Assembly: GCA_009746045.1 (NCBI GenBank)
Contig: RPFO01001987.1
Coordinates: 1-27,639 of the forward strand
Reading direction: 5' to 3'
Length of the DNA stretch: 27,639 bases
Source: Mesostigma viride
Taxonomy: Eukaryota; Streptophyta; Mesostigmatophyceae; Mesostigmatales; Mesostigmataceae
Part shown: piece by piece, positions 8,351-16,886 of the stretch
Numbering within the stretch: position 1 is the first letter of the stretch
Layout of the letters: every line of letters starts with the position of its first letter
The notes under the pieces: generated by a model
Databases searched by the model: none
The model's input: only the letters and a program-made list of their open reading frames with translations
Told to the model about the DNA's origin: nothing
Translations under genes and position numbers: made by a program

Positions 8351-11300
8351 TCACGTGCCCGTGGACCTGGACCATATCCCTGTCGTTCCTGCCAAGACCC
8401 GACCTCGTGTAAGGGTCGTTGACCGCGATGGCAAGACGGATGGGGCGGAGCGCGCCTCGCTCCCGAGACAAATCACGATCTCGTCCATCTCGAACGCGGG
8501 AGAAGTCCAGATCGCGTCCCTTCCTCCCAGGAACAAGGTGGGCAAGGAGGGGAGGTTCGGGCTCGAAAGAGTGACGTCCGAGCTAACGAATCCATCGACC
8601 GTGCATCGAAACGTCGCCGTTGTCCCGTCTGACAGTACCGTGACGCAGATCGAGTGATACGCGCCGTCGTTGACAGTGACGCCTCCTCCGACGGTCACCG
8701 CGACGCTGCTCCCTTGCGCGCCGCCCAGCCCGTCCCGACGAGCATGAATCGTGATCCCGCTGCTCACGACGACCTGTAAGAAGTTCGCCGCGTCGCCGTA
8801 CCCGAGCACGGCGCCGCTTCCGCTCGTTTTCAGGCGAAACGCGATCGAAAACGGGCTCTCGTTGTTTGGAAAGGTTCCCGGTAGGTATGCGTAGGCTCCC
8901 GTGGTAGAAGAGGCCGGACATGACAGCACGCCTCCCGAGATCGTAGCAGGGGCCACTGGGACGATGGTGGCAGTGCCACCGGATCCCAAGTTGTTCCCCG
9001 AGTCGCTCGTGAACGACCAACGGCCGAGAACTTCGCCGCCTAGCAGTTGTGTCTCGTCAGGGTCTCTCCAGACCCCCGCGGAAAAGCAGTTCGAAGTGGA
9101 AAGCCGGGTCATCTCGGACAAATTCCTCGGACGTTTGGCCCCAGTGCTGAGGTACAGCCTCCACAGACCCAAATCGTCTCTGGTCGACGCCAACCAGTAG
9201 CGACTCGACTCGTTGAACCTGTCGTTGAATTGCAGGCCAGAGAGAGCGTCGAACGAGCCAGTGTAAACCCCCCCTCGGTTGCTCTGACCGGCGGAAGTGT
9301 CCATGAAATAGACGGAGGCCACCGCGGGGTTGTAGGCTTTGGACAAGTCCAACACGTCACTGACTTCTTGCGCGGAAAGACTCTGATCCCAGAACCGCAC
9401 GTTGTCCCAACTCGCGTGGTTGGTGGATTTGAAACGCGCGTTCGTTCCCACGCGCAACTCCTTAGAAGCCAAAGTCTCGGAAGCGAGCGAAGGAGAGGAT
9501 TGGAGAGTCTTGGATTCGCCATCCACCGTGAGACGGAACAAGGTGTTATTGTTCGTCGCGTCCGTAGTCCGCGATACGACGATGCGGTACGTGCGTCCTA
9601 CTGCGAGCGTCAGATCGTCGCTCGTACACGCCTCAACAGAGGAGGACGCCAGCCACAATTTCCTGTTCGAATCCACGATCAGGTAGTGGCACGGGGTCGC
9701 CGTGCCAGGCTCGCCCAAGGACCACAGACACGCGCCTCGTTGCGTGTCCGTATCGATACGGAACTCCACGCCGATCGTGAACGCACCAGAGCCGCCCGAG
9801 TACGCTCCCGAGAGAAGGACGGATCCGTATTGCGTGTTCCCGCCTTCGTCCTCGGGCAGCCTCAGTTTGCCGGTTTCGAACAACGCCGGAGAGGAGAACG
9901 TCAAACTGTACGCGGACGCGGTGCCCGTGTTAGCCCCGCTCGAAGCGTCGAAATTCCACAAACCCGTCGCGGAAGGAGTTGATGTGGGAGTGTACAAGTA
10001 GTTGACGTCTGTCTGCGTGGCCACGCTGTTCAAGAACCGGATATTGTCCCACCTCGCTTGGTTGGAGACGGTGTATCGCGCGTTCGTGCCGATGCGGAAC
10101 TCCTTCGTCGTGAGCACGTGACGCGTCAAAACAGGAGTGGTCTTCAACGTCTTAGCCACGCCGTTGATCCACACTTTGAACAACGTGTTGTTGCTCGTTG
10201 TGACGCTTGTCCGGGCGACTACGAGGTTGTATGTCGAAGATAGATTGAACGCGAAGTCGTCAGACGTCGCGACTTGGTTGACGTCGTCGCATATGAGAAG
10301 TTTGCCGGTGTTGTCCACCAGCACGTAATGACACGCCGTTCCCGTTCCTGGCTCTCCGTACGCCCATATGCAAGTGAACGCGTTCGTGGAACTCAGGCGG
10401 GTGAAGTCCAATGAGACGGAAAAGTCGGACGCGGAGAACTCGGATCCCAGAGCTACGGTGGCGTACTTCGAGTTTCCCCCAAAATCCTCTGTTATGGAGA
10501 GTTTGCCCGCCGAAGGAACCGCGTTCGACGAGAACGTGAGCGTCCCTCCCGTACCCGACCCGGTGTTTGTACCGTCGTTCAGCGCAAAGTCCCATTTCCC
10601 GATAGGGGAAATGGATATGCCCGGAACCGAGAGGCCGAGCATCGAATCAACGATGGATTGGGTGAACGCCTGGTTGAAGTAACGGATATTGTCCCATCGA
10701 CACGCGTGACAGGAGTTGTAACGAAGGTTGGTCCCGAGGCGGAACGCTTTGTTCGTGATGTTCGAGAACTTGATCGTCTGATTCGTGTTCAACGTCTTCG
10801 CGACACCGTCTACCCATAGTTTGATGAGCGTATTGTTGCTCGTATTATCTGACGTGCGAGAGACGATAACGTTGTACCATCGCCCGGTCGCGAACGTGAA
10901 GACATCCGTTGTGTTCACCATCGCATTTCCGGACCCGATCTGTAGACGACCTTCGATCCCCGTGCTCCCGTTCACGTAACAGAAGTGACCGTCTCCGCCA
11001 GACGTGACGTCTCCGTACGCCCAAATGTTGGTTTGGTTGGCACCGGAGAGACTGTCGAAGTATATGTCCGTCATGATCGTGAAGGAGCCTAGACCAGCCG
11101 TGTAGCCAGCCCCGAGGGTCGCCTGGGCGTAATGAGTGTTCAACCCAGCGTCGGTAGTCGTCACCAGAGAGCCTACCGCACCGGCGGTGGACGTGCTCAT
11201 GTTCGTGATGGCCAACGCCTCCGTTTGTGTTCCTGTGTTCGTTCCCGCCAGATCGTTGAACGTCCACTGACCTACTGCCGTCGGAACCGTCGCCGATACG

Positions 11301-11572
11301 GGGTACACGTTATTTGCGATGTCTGTGATCTCTTGAGTCGTCAACTCTCGGCCGAACAAGCGCACATTGTCCCAAGACGATTGACTGGCGGCAAATTGGC
11401 CATCGACGTTTCCAACGTACAACCCCGGAGTCGTCAACGTTTGGCTGGGGACGGTGACGGTGTTCGACTGGAGGTACTTGACCCCGTTGATCCACAAGAA
11501 GAAGATCGTGGACGTGAAGAGCACCGACGTTACCGCCGATAAGGAGGGTGACAAGGCGGAGAACCAGCGCAC
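8351..11572 (-). CDS. Giant multi-LamG (concanavalin-like) adhesin, 5'-truncated
   Basis: About 1070 residues hold a partial and four complete LamG-like beta-sandwich repeats of roughly 210 aa. Each complete one opens like GxWxFxxxxGxNTG; the partial repeat and the first three complete ones end like WDNxRxxxxxxxxxxD. Approximate positions are 20-88 (C-terminal half only), 99-315, 322-540, 545-755 and 855-1040. A non-LamG segment lies at about 760-850. Repeats 2-4 share CHY, SNNTLxKxWxxGVAKTL and RxGTNxR motifs. LamG folds bind sugars or proteins; attachment is inferred. The reading begins with GTG and has no ATG before about residue 125, and repeat 1 lacks its first half, so the 5' end is lost. 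The last 40 residues (below 8472) look frame-shifted. Confidence 0.75.
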   Translation of the reverse strand: MRWFSALSPSLSAVTSVLFTSTIFFLWINGVKYLQSNTVTVPSQTLTTPGLYVGNVDGQFAASQSSWDNVRLFGRELTTQEITDIANNVYPVSATVPTAVGQWTFNDLAGTNTGTQTEALAITNMSTSTAGAVGSLVTTTDAGLNTHYAQATLGAGYTAGLGSFTIMTDIYFDSLSGANQTNIWAYGDVTSGGDGHFCYVNGSTGIEGRLQIGSGNAMVNTTDVFTFATGRWYNVIVSRTSDNTSNNTLIKLWVDGVAKTLNTNQTIKFSNITNKAFRLGTNLRYNSCHACRWDNIRYFNQAFTQSIVDSMLGLSVPGISISPIGKWDFALNDGTNTGSGTGGTLTFSSNAVPSAGKLSITEDFGGNSKYATVALGSEFSASDFSVSLDFTRLSSTNAFTCIWAYGEPGTGTACHYVLVDNTGKLLICDDVNQVATSDDFAFNLSSTYNLVVARTSVTTSNNTLFKVWINGVAKTLKTTPVLTRHVLTTKEFRIGTNARYTVSNQARWDNIRFLNSVATQTDVNYLYTPTSTPSATGLWNFDASSGANTGTASAYSLTFSSPALFETGKLRLPEDEGGNTQYGSVLLSGAYSGGSGAFTIGVEFRIDTDTQRGACLWSLGEPGTATPCHYLIVDSNRKLWLASSSVEACTSDDLTLAVGRTYRIVVSRTTDATNNNTLFRLTVDGESKTLQSSPSLASETLASKELRVGTNARFKSTNHASWDNVRFWDQSLSAQEVSDVLDLSKAYNPAVASVYFMDTSAGQSNRGGVYTGSFDALSGLQFNDRFNESSRYWLASTRDDLGLWRLYLSTGAKRPRNLSEMTRLSTSNCFSAGVWRDPDETQLLGGEVLGRWSFTSDSGNNLGSGGTATIVPVAPATISGGVLSCPASSTTGAYAYLPGTFPNNESPFSIAFRLKTSGSGAVLGYGDAANFLQVVVSSGITIHARRDGLGGAQGSSVAVTVGGGVTVNDGAYHSICVTVLSDGTTATFRCTVDGFVSSDVTLSSPNLPSLPTLFLGGRDAIWTSPAFEMDEIVICLGSEARSAPSVLPSRSTTLTRGRVLAGTTGIWSRSTGT

Positions 11573-12038
11573 GGGGAAGAGCGTGTACAGCTACCCGGTG
11601 AAAAACGAAATCGTCGGACGCCTGATCCTCGGACTCATGCCCGAGCAGGGCAGGGTCGCGAAACCTCCTCCGCGCGGTTCGCTCATGATCTCGGTGGATA
11701 ACGAGTTCTACTTGCCGTACACGGCCAGCCTCCGATTCCGGATAACCGGACACGAGAACCCCGTGTTCGTGTTGTGGTTCAGCGTGCAGCCGTACGAGGC
11801 GGACAAGTCTCGCGTCACGTGCCGGGTTTCTCGCAACATCCTGACGGACCCCGCGTGGGACTTTTTGTTCTGGCTCGTGAACGCCCTTCCGCTCAAAGAA
11901 GACGACGATATCGTCGCGAACGTCGTCACCGAGGAGTGGTGGAGGAACCGCCTCACTCCCGATGACGCGTTCGTGAGGTTGTACAGGAAACGAATGAAGA
12001 ACGTGTACGGGATTTCTTGTCCCGAGCCTTTTGCGTGA
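11454..12038 (+). CDS. Unknown protein, 5' end missing
   Basis: From about 11515 the frame reads as convincing protein, including NEIVGRLILGLMPEQ, LMISVDNEFYLPYTASLRFR, PVFVLWFSVQPYE, ILTDPAWDFLFWLVNALPL and EEWWRNRL, and ends at 12036-12038. No ATG precedes about 11637; the open frame only offers a GTG at 11454. The first 40 codons are antisense to the truncated LamG gene, so both genes lose their 5' ends at the same point. No family recognised. A hairpin 35 nt after the stop probably ends its transcript. Confidence 0.55.
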   Translation: MTVFDWRYLTPLIHKKKIVDVKSTDVTADKEGDKAENQRTGKSVYSYPVKNEIVGRLILGLMPEQGRVAKPPPRGSLMISVDNEFYLPYTASLRFRITGHENPVFVLWFSVQPYEADKSRVTCRVSRNILTDPAWDFLFWLVNALPLKEDDDIVANVVTEEWWRNRLTPDDAFVRLYRKRMKNVYGISCPEPFA

Positions 12039-12072
12039 CCCACTGGACTCGTTTACGCGTGTATATGAAAGA

Positions 12073-12092
12073 CATTTATTGATGAATAAATG
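12073..12092. terminator. Perfect hairpin containing AATAAA, between convergent genes
   Basis: CATTTATT and AATAAATG form a perfect 8-bp stem around the 4-nt loop GATG, in otherwise GC-rich DNA. It lies 35 nt after the stop of the plus-strand gene and downstream of the convergent GNAT gene. In several giant viruses, AT-rich palindromes mark mRNA 3' ends (mimivirus 'hairpin rule'). The symmetry would let it serve both strands. Confidence 0.6.
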
Positions 12093-12105
12093 AACGATGT
12101 TCTCG

Positions 12106-12114
12106 AAAAAAAAA
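12106..12114 (-). terminator. T9 run downstream of the GNAT-like gene
   Basis: Nine A on the plus strand, hence T9 on the GNAT-gene strand, about 95 nt past its stop and next to the hairpin. A role in 3'-end formation is inferred from position only. Confidence 0.25.
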
Positions 12115-12207
12115 GCTGTTGGTCCAAAGTCCGAGGGTACATCGACGAGAATCGGGCGATGTACCTGGTCGTTCACGATACCAACAACGACGCCATTTAC
12201 AAACAAA

Positions 12208-13437
12208 TTACACGTCGCGCACTTGGACCCCTCGGCACCGAGCCTCGGCGCGTGTCAGGGGAGGGGGGGGGACGCCTGGCGGGAGTTTAGGCCGGAGTTT
12301 GCACGAGGTTGTCTCCGCGGTAGACGACTCGGGGGTTTCGAACGAAATTTCCGGAACTTTGATCCCTTCACACGAAGCCTGGGCCCTCGTCAACGGCCCG
12401 CCGGGCCGGCTTCTGCGGAGACACGTCACCGCGTTGCGCAGTCGTTCGGCCGAGTCCGGCTTGTTTGCGCGGACCGCGGCCACCGCGACCGGTTTCGGAG
12501 GAGCCGGCAGCGGTGGCGGGTCGGGCCTTTTCCTCTTCGCGTTTTTGACAGGCGCGGAGGGTTTCGCCAAAGTCGGCCTTGCTCTGGTTCGGCCCAATTG
12601 TATATCTTCTAGATGGTTCGGAAACCCTGCGGCCGATCTACACGAGTTCAAGACGACCGGCAAGGGAGCCTCCATGAGGAACCCGAGACCGTTCCTGGGA
12701 TCGAACACTCGAAATCCGTAATGTTCGTAATATTTGACTAATTTGATATTATCCTCGATCTCGCACTTGGTTTTTCTCTTGAATTCTTCCGGGTTCACGT
12801 CCTTCATGTTTCGGATCACCGAAAGAACGTACTCGTACGTGAACGGGTATTGCGAAAGAAACTTGTCGACGGCGGCGATGTCGTCTTTCGGCGGCTCCTC
12901 CGTCTTTTGTTTTTCTTCCGGTTTCGAAGCGGCACAATGGCCTCCGCCGGCCTCGAGCCCCACGTATGCGTTTTCCGGGTCGGTGATGTGACCGTTCTGG
13001 ATCAGCACGTTCAAACTCCAACACAGCATGCGTTTCCCGAAGCGAGCGAAAGCGGTCTGTTCTTCCTCGCCTCCGTCGTCTTTGTGCTGTTGTGCTCGCA
13101 CGTAGAACCATTCGAGGTACGCGTACTTGTGGTTCAGATTTCCGAGGTGCTCCGTCGACTTGGGAGTGTGTTCCGAGTCCCTTTTCCTGCACTCGATCTG
13201 GCAATAGGCGAGATCGTTGATTCCTCGCGCTCGGAGTTTTTCGATGAATTTGCTCTCGTACCCTTCCGGTATGGGCACCCACACGTAAAGCACTCTCTTC
13301 ACGAGCTTGTAGTGAATCTCGAGCGGGAACGTCCGACCGTTTTTTTGCAGGGAAATGCCGGCAGAAACGCGTTTTGTAGGGTACGGCTCAAGCTCGTTCT
13401 TGACGCTCATGAAGTACATGTCCGGTCTGGGACTCAT
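12208..13437 (-). CDS. GNAT-like acetyltransferase protein with Pro-rich basic tail (409 aa)
   Basis: The ATG at 13437 starts MSPRPDMYFMSVKNEL. The first 250 residues have the order expected of a GNAT fold: a strand with YAYLEWFYVRAQQ, a helix FGKRMLCWSLNVLIQNGHI, a strand AYVGLEAGGG, and the C-terminal motif LVKYYEHYGFRVF, comparable to the A..(Y/F)YxxxGF motif B of N-acetyltransferases. A charged insert (EEKQKTEEPPKDD) interrupts it. The classical Q/RxxGxG/A acetyl-CoA loop is not obvious, so activity is uncertain. The tail (after about 285) is Pro/Arg/Lys-rich and ends with two similar PLTRAxAxCxGxxV repeats about 50 residues apart. Substrate unknown. Confidence 0.55.
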   Translation of the reverse strand: MSPRPDMYFMSVKNELEPYPTKRVSAGISLQKNGRTFPLEIHYKLVKRVLYVWVPIPEGYESKFIEKLRARGINDLAYCQIECRKRDSEHTPKSTEHLGNLNHKYAYLEWFYVRAQQHKDDGGEEEQTAFARFGKRMLCWSLNVLIQNGHITDPENAYVGLEAGGGHCAASKPEEKQKTEEPPKDDIAAVDKFLSQYPFTYEYVLSVIRNMKDVNPEEFKRKTKCEIEDNIKLVKYYEHYGFRVFDPRNGLGFLMEAPLPVVLNSCRSAAGFPNHLEDIQLGRTRARPTLAKPSAPVKNAKRKRPDPPPLPAPPKPVAVAAVRANKPDSAERLRNAVTCLRRSRPGGPLTRAQASCEGIKVPEISFETPESSTAETTSCKLRPKLPPGVPPPPLTRAEARCRGVQVRDV

Positions 13438-13450
13438 CGAGGGTCAATTG

Positions 13451-13459
13451 TATATAAAT
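13451..13459. promoter_or_regulatory. TATATAAAT box between divergent genes
   Basis: The 52-bp gap between the GNAT start (13437, minus) and the small-protein start (13490, plus) contains TATATAAAT, one of the few AT-only stretches in the area. It sits 31 nt before the plus start and 14 nt before the minus start, so it may serve either gene or both. Confidence 0.4.
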
Positions 13460-13489
13460 CGATGGAGATATTATGAATGAAGTCTTTCG

Positions 13490-13702
13490 ATGGGCGCCTG
13501 CTGGTCCGTGCCGATAGACGAAAAAATGCACATGAAAATCCGCAAGATCCGCAGGTCGTTCCGGGGGTCCGTGATACCGAACATCCGAGGGCGCAGGGCA
13601 TCGGCTAACTCGGAGGATACCTACCGAGTCCAGCCCAGGAGTCTCACGAGAGTCGATCGTGCGCTGATTTCTTCTCGTGAAGAGGAGATCCGCGGCGCGT
13701 AA
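13490..13702 (+). CDS. Small basic protein with N-myristoylation/palmitoylation-type N-terminus (70 aa)
   Basis: The protein begins MGACWSVP: Gly2, Ser6 and Cys4 fit the N-myristoyltransferase consensus plus a palmitoylation site. The rest is strongly basic (KMHMKIRKIRRSFRGS, NIRGRR) and then mixed-charge. A small acylated, basic protein would sit on the inner face of a membrane, in keeping with matrix-like virion proteins. The fold is unrecognised. It lies 28 nt upstream of a multipass membrane protein on the same strand. Confidence 0.55.
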   Translation: MGACWSVPIDEKMHMKIRKIRRSFRGSVIPNIRGRRASANSEDTYRVQPRSLTRVDRALISSREEEIRGA

Positions 13703-13729
13703 AAAACATCGCTGGTATTTATAGAAACA

Positions 13730-14878
13730 ATGGTGCGTTTAGACTTGTCGATTCCGTCGCACGCGATCACGATGTCCTCGTTCGTGATGGGCGTCGAGTT
13801 GTTGCTTTTGATCGGCTACGTCCGCGTAGAGATCGCGACCGCGGCCAAGCGGACGATGGAGAAGAAGGTGAAGAGTAAGCTCGGGTCGACGACGGAGCCC
13901 GTCACGGCAGATGAGATGGGGCTGGACGCGGTAGCGGACGTCCTCCTCGAAGAGGTGAAGGATCCGAGCGTCAGCGCCGAGGACGTGTACATGGAAACGG
14001 GGGGGGAGGGAAACAAGTGGATGAGCACGCTCATTTTCGTACTTTTGGCGATCGCAGGGCCGTCCCTTACCCTCCTCGCGTTATCCAGGAGGGGGAAGGG
14101 TGATACGGGCTTCATGACGGTCCTCGTGTCCGGCCTCGCCAGTCTGACGGTCATCTTGGCGACCCAGTACGGGTTCGTAAAGTTGTTCGTCCTCCCGTTT
14201 TACGCGGACACGTTCAACAAGGTGATGGGAGAGGAGAAGGCCATTCCGCGTCTCGAACTCGACGACGCGAAGACCACGGGACTCCTGTTGACCCCCACCT
14301 TGATATCGTTTGCCGTGACGATCTTTCTGTGGCTCGTGGGCTGGAAACACGTCGCGCCTGGCACCGTGATGCTGTCGGCCCTCGCGGCGACTCTGAGCAT
14401 CGCCACGGAGGCGGTGGCCTGGGCCCTCATGAAAGGCATGGCCGTACCGATGGAACACATCGCGGGCATTTCCAACGACGCCTCGATCGCCATATCCGCG
14501 AAGGGAGAAAAGGAAGCCAAGATCAAGAAGCTCCATGAAGCGTTCTTTCACGACTTCGAGGCGCGGTTGACGCCGTCGTCGTACCCGGGCCACCTGAAAT
14601 CCCTGTACTGGGACAGGAAGCAACTCAAGCTGGACGAAAAAGGTGAGGTCGAGGTCGCCCCGGCCAAATACCAAAATAAGGCCTCCACGATAGTTATGCT
14701 CGCGTCCGCAGCCACGCTCATTTCGGTGCCCCTCTGGACCGCCGCCTTCAAGGCCCCTGGGAAGGACGCGGTCTCTCTCCTGGTGCAGTGCGCGGCGATC
14801 GCGGCCTCGTACTCCGTGTTTGTGATGTTCACGGGGAGGACCACGACCATGCGCAAGATCTCCACCGGGCTTCACTAG
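13730..14878 (+). CDS. Multipass membrane protein (382 aa)
   Basis: The ATG at 13730 is preceded by TATTTATAGAAACA. About seven hydrophobic segments are visible: near residues 10-28 (FVMGVELLLLIGYV), 95-117 (LIFVLLAIAGPSLTLLAL), 128-153, 184-203 (LLTPTLISFAVTIFLWLVGW), 208-232, 322-340 and 346-365. A soluble, charged loop of about 80 residues (240-320) lies before the last two. No transporter or enzyme signature is recognisable. The stop shares the palindrome CTAG with the stop of the convergent helicase. Possibly a virion inner-membrane protein; that is context only. Confidence 0.65.
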   Translation: MVRLDLSIPSHAITMSSFVMGVELLLLIGYVRVEIATAAKRTMEKKVKSKLGSTTEPVTADEMGLDAVADVLLEEVKDPSVSAEDVYMETGGEGNKWMSTLIFVLLAIAGPSLTLLALSRRGKGDTGFMTVLVSGLASLTVILATQYGFVKLFVLPFYADTFNKVMGEEKAIPRLELDDAKTTGLLLTPTLISFAVTIFLWLVGWKHVAPGTVMLSALAATLSIATEAVAWALMKGMAVPMEHIAGISNDASIAISAKGEKEAKIKKLHEAFFHDFEARLTPSSYPGHLKSLYWDRKQLKLDEKGEVEVAPAKYQNKASTIVMLASAATLISVPLWTAAFKAPGKDAVSLLVQCAAIAASYSVFVMFTGRTTTMRKISTGLH

Positions 14879-15896
14879 GCCAGCCAGTAGCCTTCCAAAA
14901 CGAGCTGCCGTATCGGCTTCTTGCCGTACCCGGTGATGATCTCCACGCCCTTGATGGCGTCTTGGACCTCTTCGGTCACGCTCGCGTCCGACACGGCCTT
15001 GGAAGTGTCCTTCAGCATCCCATAGGCGCTTTCGCGGTCGACCATCAGGACTTTCGCGATCGCCTTGATCGACTCGAGGTCCGCCTTGAAGCTCTCTTTG
15101 AGGTTGTGTCCCGCCGCGATGACGACGCGTTTTGCGAACTTGAGAGTCTTTTGGATGAGCGACAAACCGCGTTCCTTGAGGTACTTCCGCATTTCTTCCC
15201 CTCTGGTCATGGGGCACACGATCGGACCCTCTCGCAGCCCCGCCTTCATCCAATCCTCCTGGTTGTGGACCCGGTTCATGAGACGGCAGTCGATGGACGC
15301 CTCCCTCAGTTTCTCCATGTAGATGCTGACGCCCTCGCTTTCGTTCTCTTTATGAGCGCGTTCTGTGACCCGGTCGTCCACCCCGTCGATCGTGATGTAC
15401 CGATGCACGGTCACGGTCCATTCCTTCTTGTCCAGCTGCAAGTGAGAGCAGTGGCGGACCGCGCGCGCGATCGCCTGTCTCTCGGCGTTGACGTCGAGCA
15501 ATGGCTCCATGATGTGGATGTGTCGGACGCTTTTTAAGTCCAGGCCCTCGTTGAACTTCTTCCGCGCCAACACCACGTGTAAAAGCTGGCCTTGCGCGTT
15601 GGCGTCCGAGTTGTACACGGACATCACGTGCTTCAATGCCGAGTCGGTCGTTGGGACGGAGTCGGAGCCGAGCATCACGTACCGCTTGCCCTCGCTGTCC
15701 GGCGCCTCTCCGTACATCCGCAGCGGCTTGTACCCCTCTGCTTCTAGTATCGTCGCCACGTACTTGATGCCGTACGCGTTGAACGCAGAGTAGAGGTAGT
15801 GTTTTTCCTTCGGGTGGTCAAGTATCTCCTTCACGATGCACGCGATTTTCGGGGAAAGGACGTCCAAGTGGCTCTTTGCGTACGAGGCGACAACCG
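14875..15896 (-). CDS. D6/D11-type viral SF2 helicase, C-terminal half (shifted frame)
   Basis: This frame carries the second RecA-like domain. It includes HYLYSAFNAYGIKYVATILE (motif IV region), HVMSVYNSDANAQGQ, FNEGLDLKSVRHIHIMEPLL (motif V region) and NAERQAIARAVRHCSHLQL, the motif VI equivalent with Arg residues, followed by VTVHRYITID. This run is typical of the poxvirus/asfarvirus/mimivirus D6-D11 family (early-transcription ATPases and helicases). A C-terminal extension of about 150 residues follows. The protein-like part starts at about 15896; upstream residues in this frame (to 16089) are a shadow. One missing C near 15896 separates it from the N-terminal half. Confidence 0.8.
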
Positions 15897-16886
15897 GAGC
15901 ATGCTGAGGGAGTTCGTGACTCGCCGCGCCTCGTACAAAAACCTGTCTCGATTCAAGGTCGGGCGCTCCTCTCGTAACTTTCGAGCCAACGAGCTGCGTT
16001 GTTCGGGGCTCATTTCGACGAAGTGCAACATGTCCGGTTTCTTCGAGGGGTACACGGACGTGTCCCCGGCGTAGTCGACGAAAGAACAAAGGCCTCGGAA
16101 CTCCTCCAAAGGCGACTCGGGGTAGACCGGTTTCCCCTTGATCATTGTCAGAAGGCGGTAAATCTCTTCCTCGTTCCGCCCAGGGGTGCCGCTAAGTATG
16201 ACCATGTACAAACCGCGGTTGTCCTCGGACGGCTTCTCGAGGAACTCGAGCAGCGTCCTGTACTCGTTCGCCTGACCGGACGGCGGGGAAAAGAGGTTCT
16301 GAACTTCGTCCATGATCAGAACGGCGTTCTGCAAAAGGGACCTCCTCGCTCGCGTCTTGTCACGCAGACCGCGGTACAGGTCCAGAAGATGGGCTAGCTG
16401 GGTGAAACTCAGGATTCGGTGTTCTTCCACACGCCGAGCTACGAGATTCGCGACCTCGTTCTTGGTCATGTTCTTGAAGCGCGGGAACATCGACGCGCAA
16501 TTCGCGTACCCGGCGATCGAGTTGTTGGACGCGTTCTCCTTGCTCGTTGCGAGGAAGATCTTCCTTCCCGAATCCCAAAACGCCTCGATCGCGCCCAACA
16601 CCGTGCATGTCTTACCCGACCCGGTCGAGTGCCACGCGAGGAAGCCGCGGTGATTGCTCCCCTTTTCCGCGATCCCGCGCAGGTACATGTTCACGACGGC
16701 CTGCTGGGGGGCCTGTTTCATGTCCGCCGGGGTCCTCGAGCACGTGTTTTTACCCACCTCCCTGTGTTCGGGGGGCGGGTTCCAGCGAATGTTGCCCTCG
16801 AAGTAGTCCTTGATGAACGCCTGCGAATTCGCGAGGCGATCGTTCTCGAAATCCGGCCATCGTTGTGGAAGGGGGTGAACTACCAT
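15831..16886 (-). CDS. D6/D11-type viral SF2 helicase, N-terminal half
   Basis: The ATG at 16886 starts MVVHPLPQRWPDF. Motif I (Walker A) is HSTGSGKT at 86-93, motif II is DEVQ at 193-196, and motif III is SGTP at 232-235 within VILSGTPGRN. Together with the following frame the enzyme would be about 670 aa, a usual size for nucleocytoviricot D6/D11-like ATPases, which act in viral transcription initiation, termination or packaging of the transcription machinery. True homology stops near residue 330 (about 15897); the last 20 or so residues are an out-of-frame tail. Adding one C in the CC at about 15895-15896 restores a continuous reading, so this may be one intact gene. Confidence 0.85.
   Translation of the reverse strand: MVVHPLPQRWPDFENDRLANSQAFIKDYFEGNIRWNPPPEHREVGKNTCSRTPADMKQAPQQAVVNMYLRGIAEKGSNHRGFLAWHSTGSGKTCTVLGAIEAFWDSGRKIFLATSKENASNNSIAGYANCASMFPRFKNMTKNEVANLVARRVEEHRILSFTQLAHLLDLYRGLRDKTRARRSLLQNAVLIMDEVQNLFSPPSGQANEYRTLLEFLEKPSEDNRGLYMVILSGTPGRNEEEIYRLLTMIKGKPVYPESPLEEFRGLCSFVDYAGDTSVYPSKKPDMLHFVEMSPEQRSSLARKLREERPTLNRDRFLYEARRVTNSLSMLRLSPRTQRATWTSFPRKSRAS

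Noticed and set aside
11310-12206. 298-aa minus-strand frame covering the unknown plus-strand gene
   Set aside because: Arg/His/Val-rich shadow composition; the plus frame reads as normal protein with balanced residues.
12119-12721. Long plus-strand open frames (66-200 aa) around 12.1-12.7 kb
   Set aside because: They are mostly antisense to the GNAT-like gene. They are Arg/Pro-rich as expected for shadow frames in GC-rich DNA, although one begins in TAAATG at 12087-12092.
14081-15253. 390-aa minus-strand frame across the multipass protein and helicase tail
   Set aside because: Arg/Gly/His-rich and spans two better-supported genes; a shadow.
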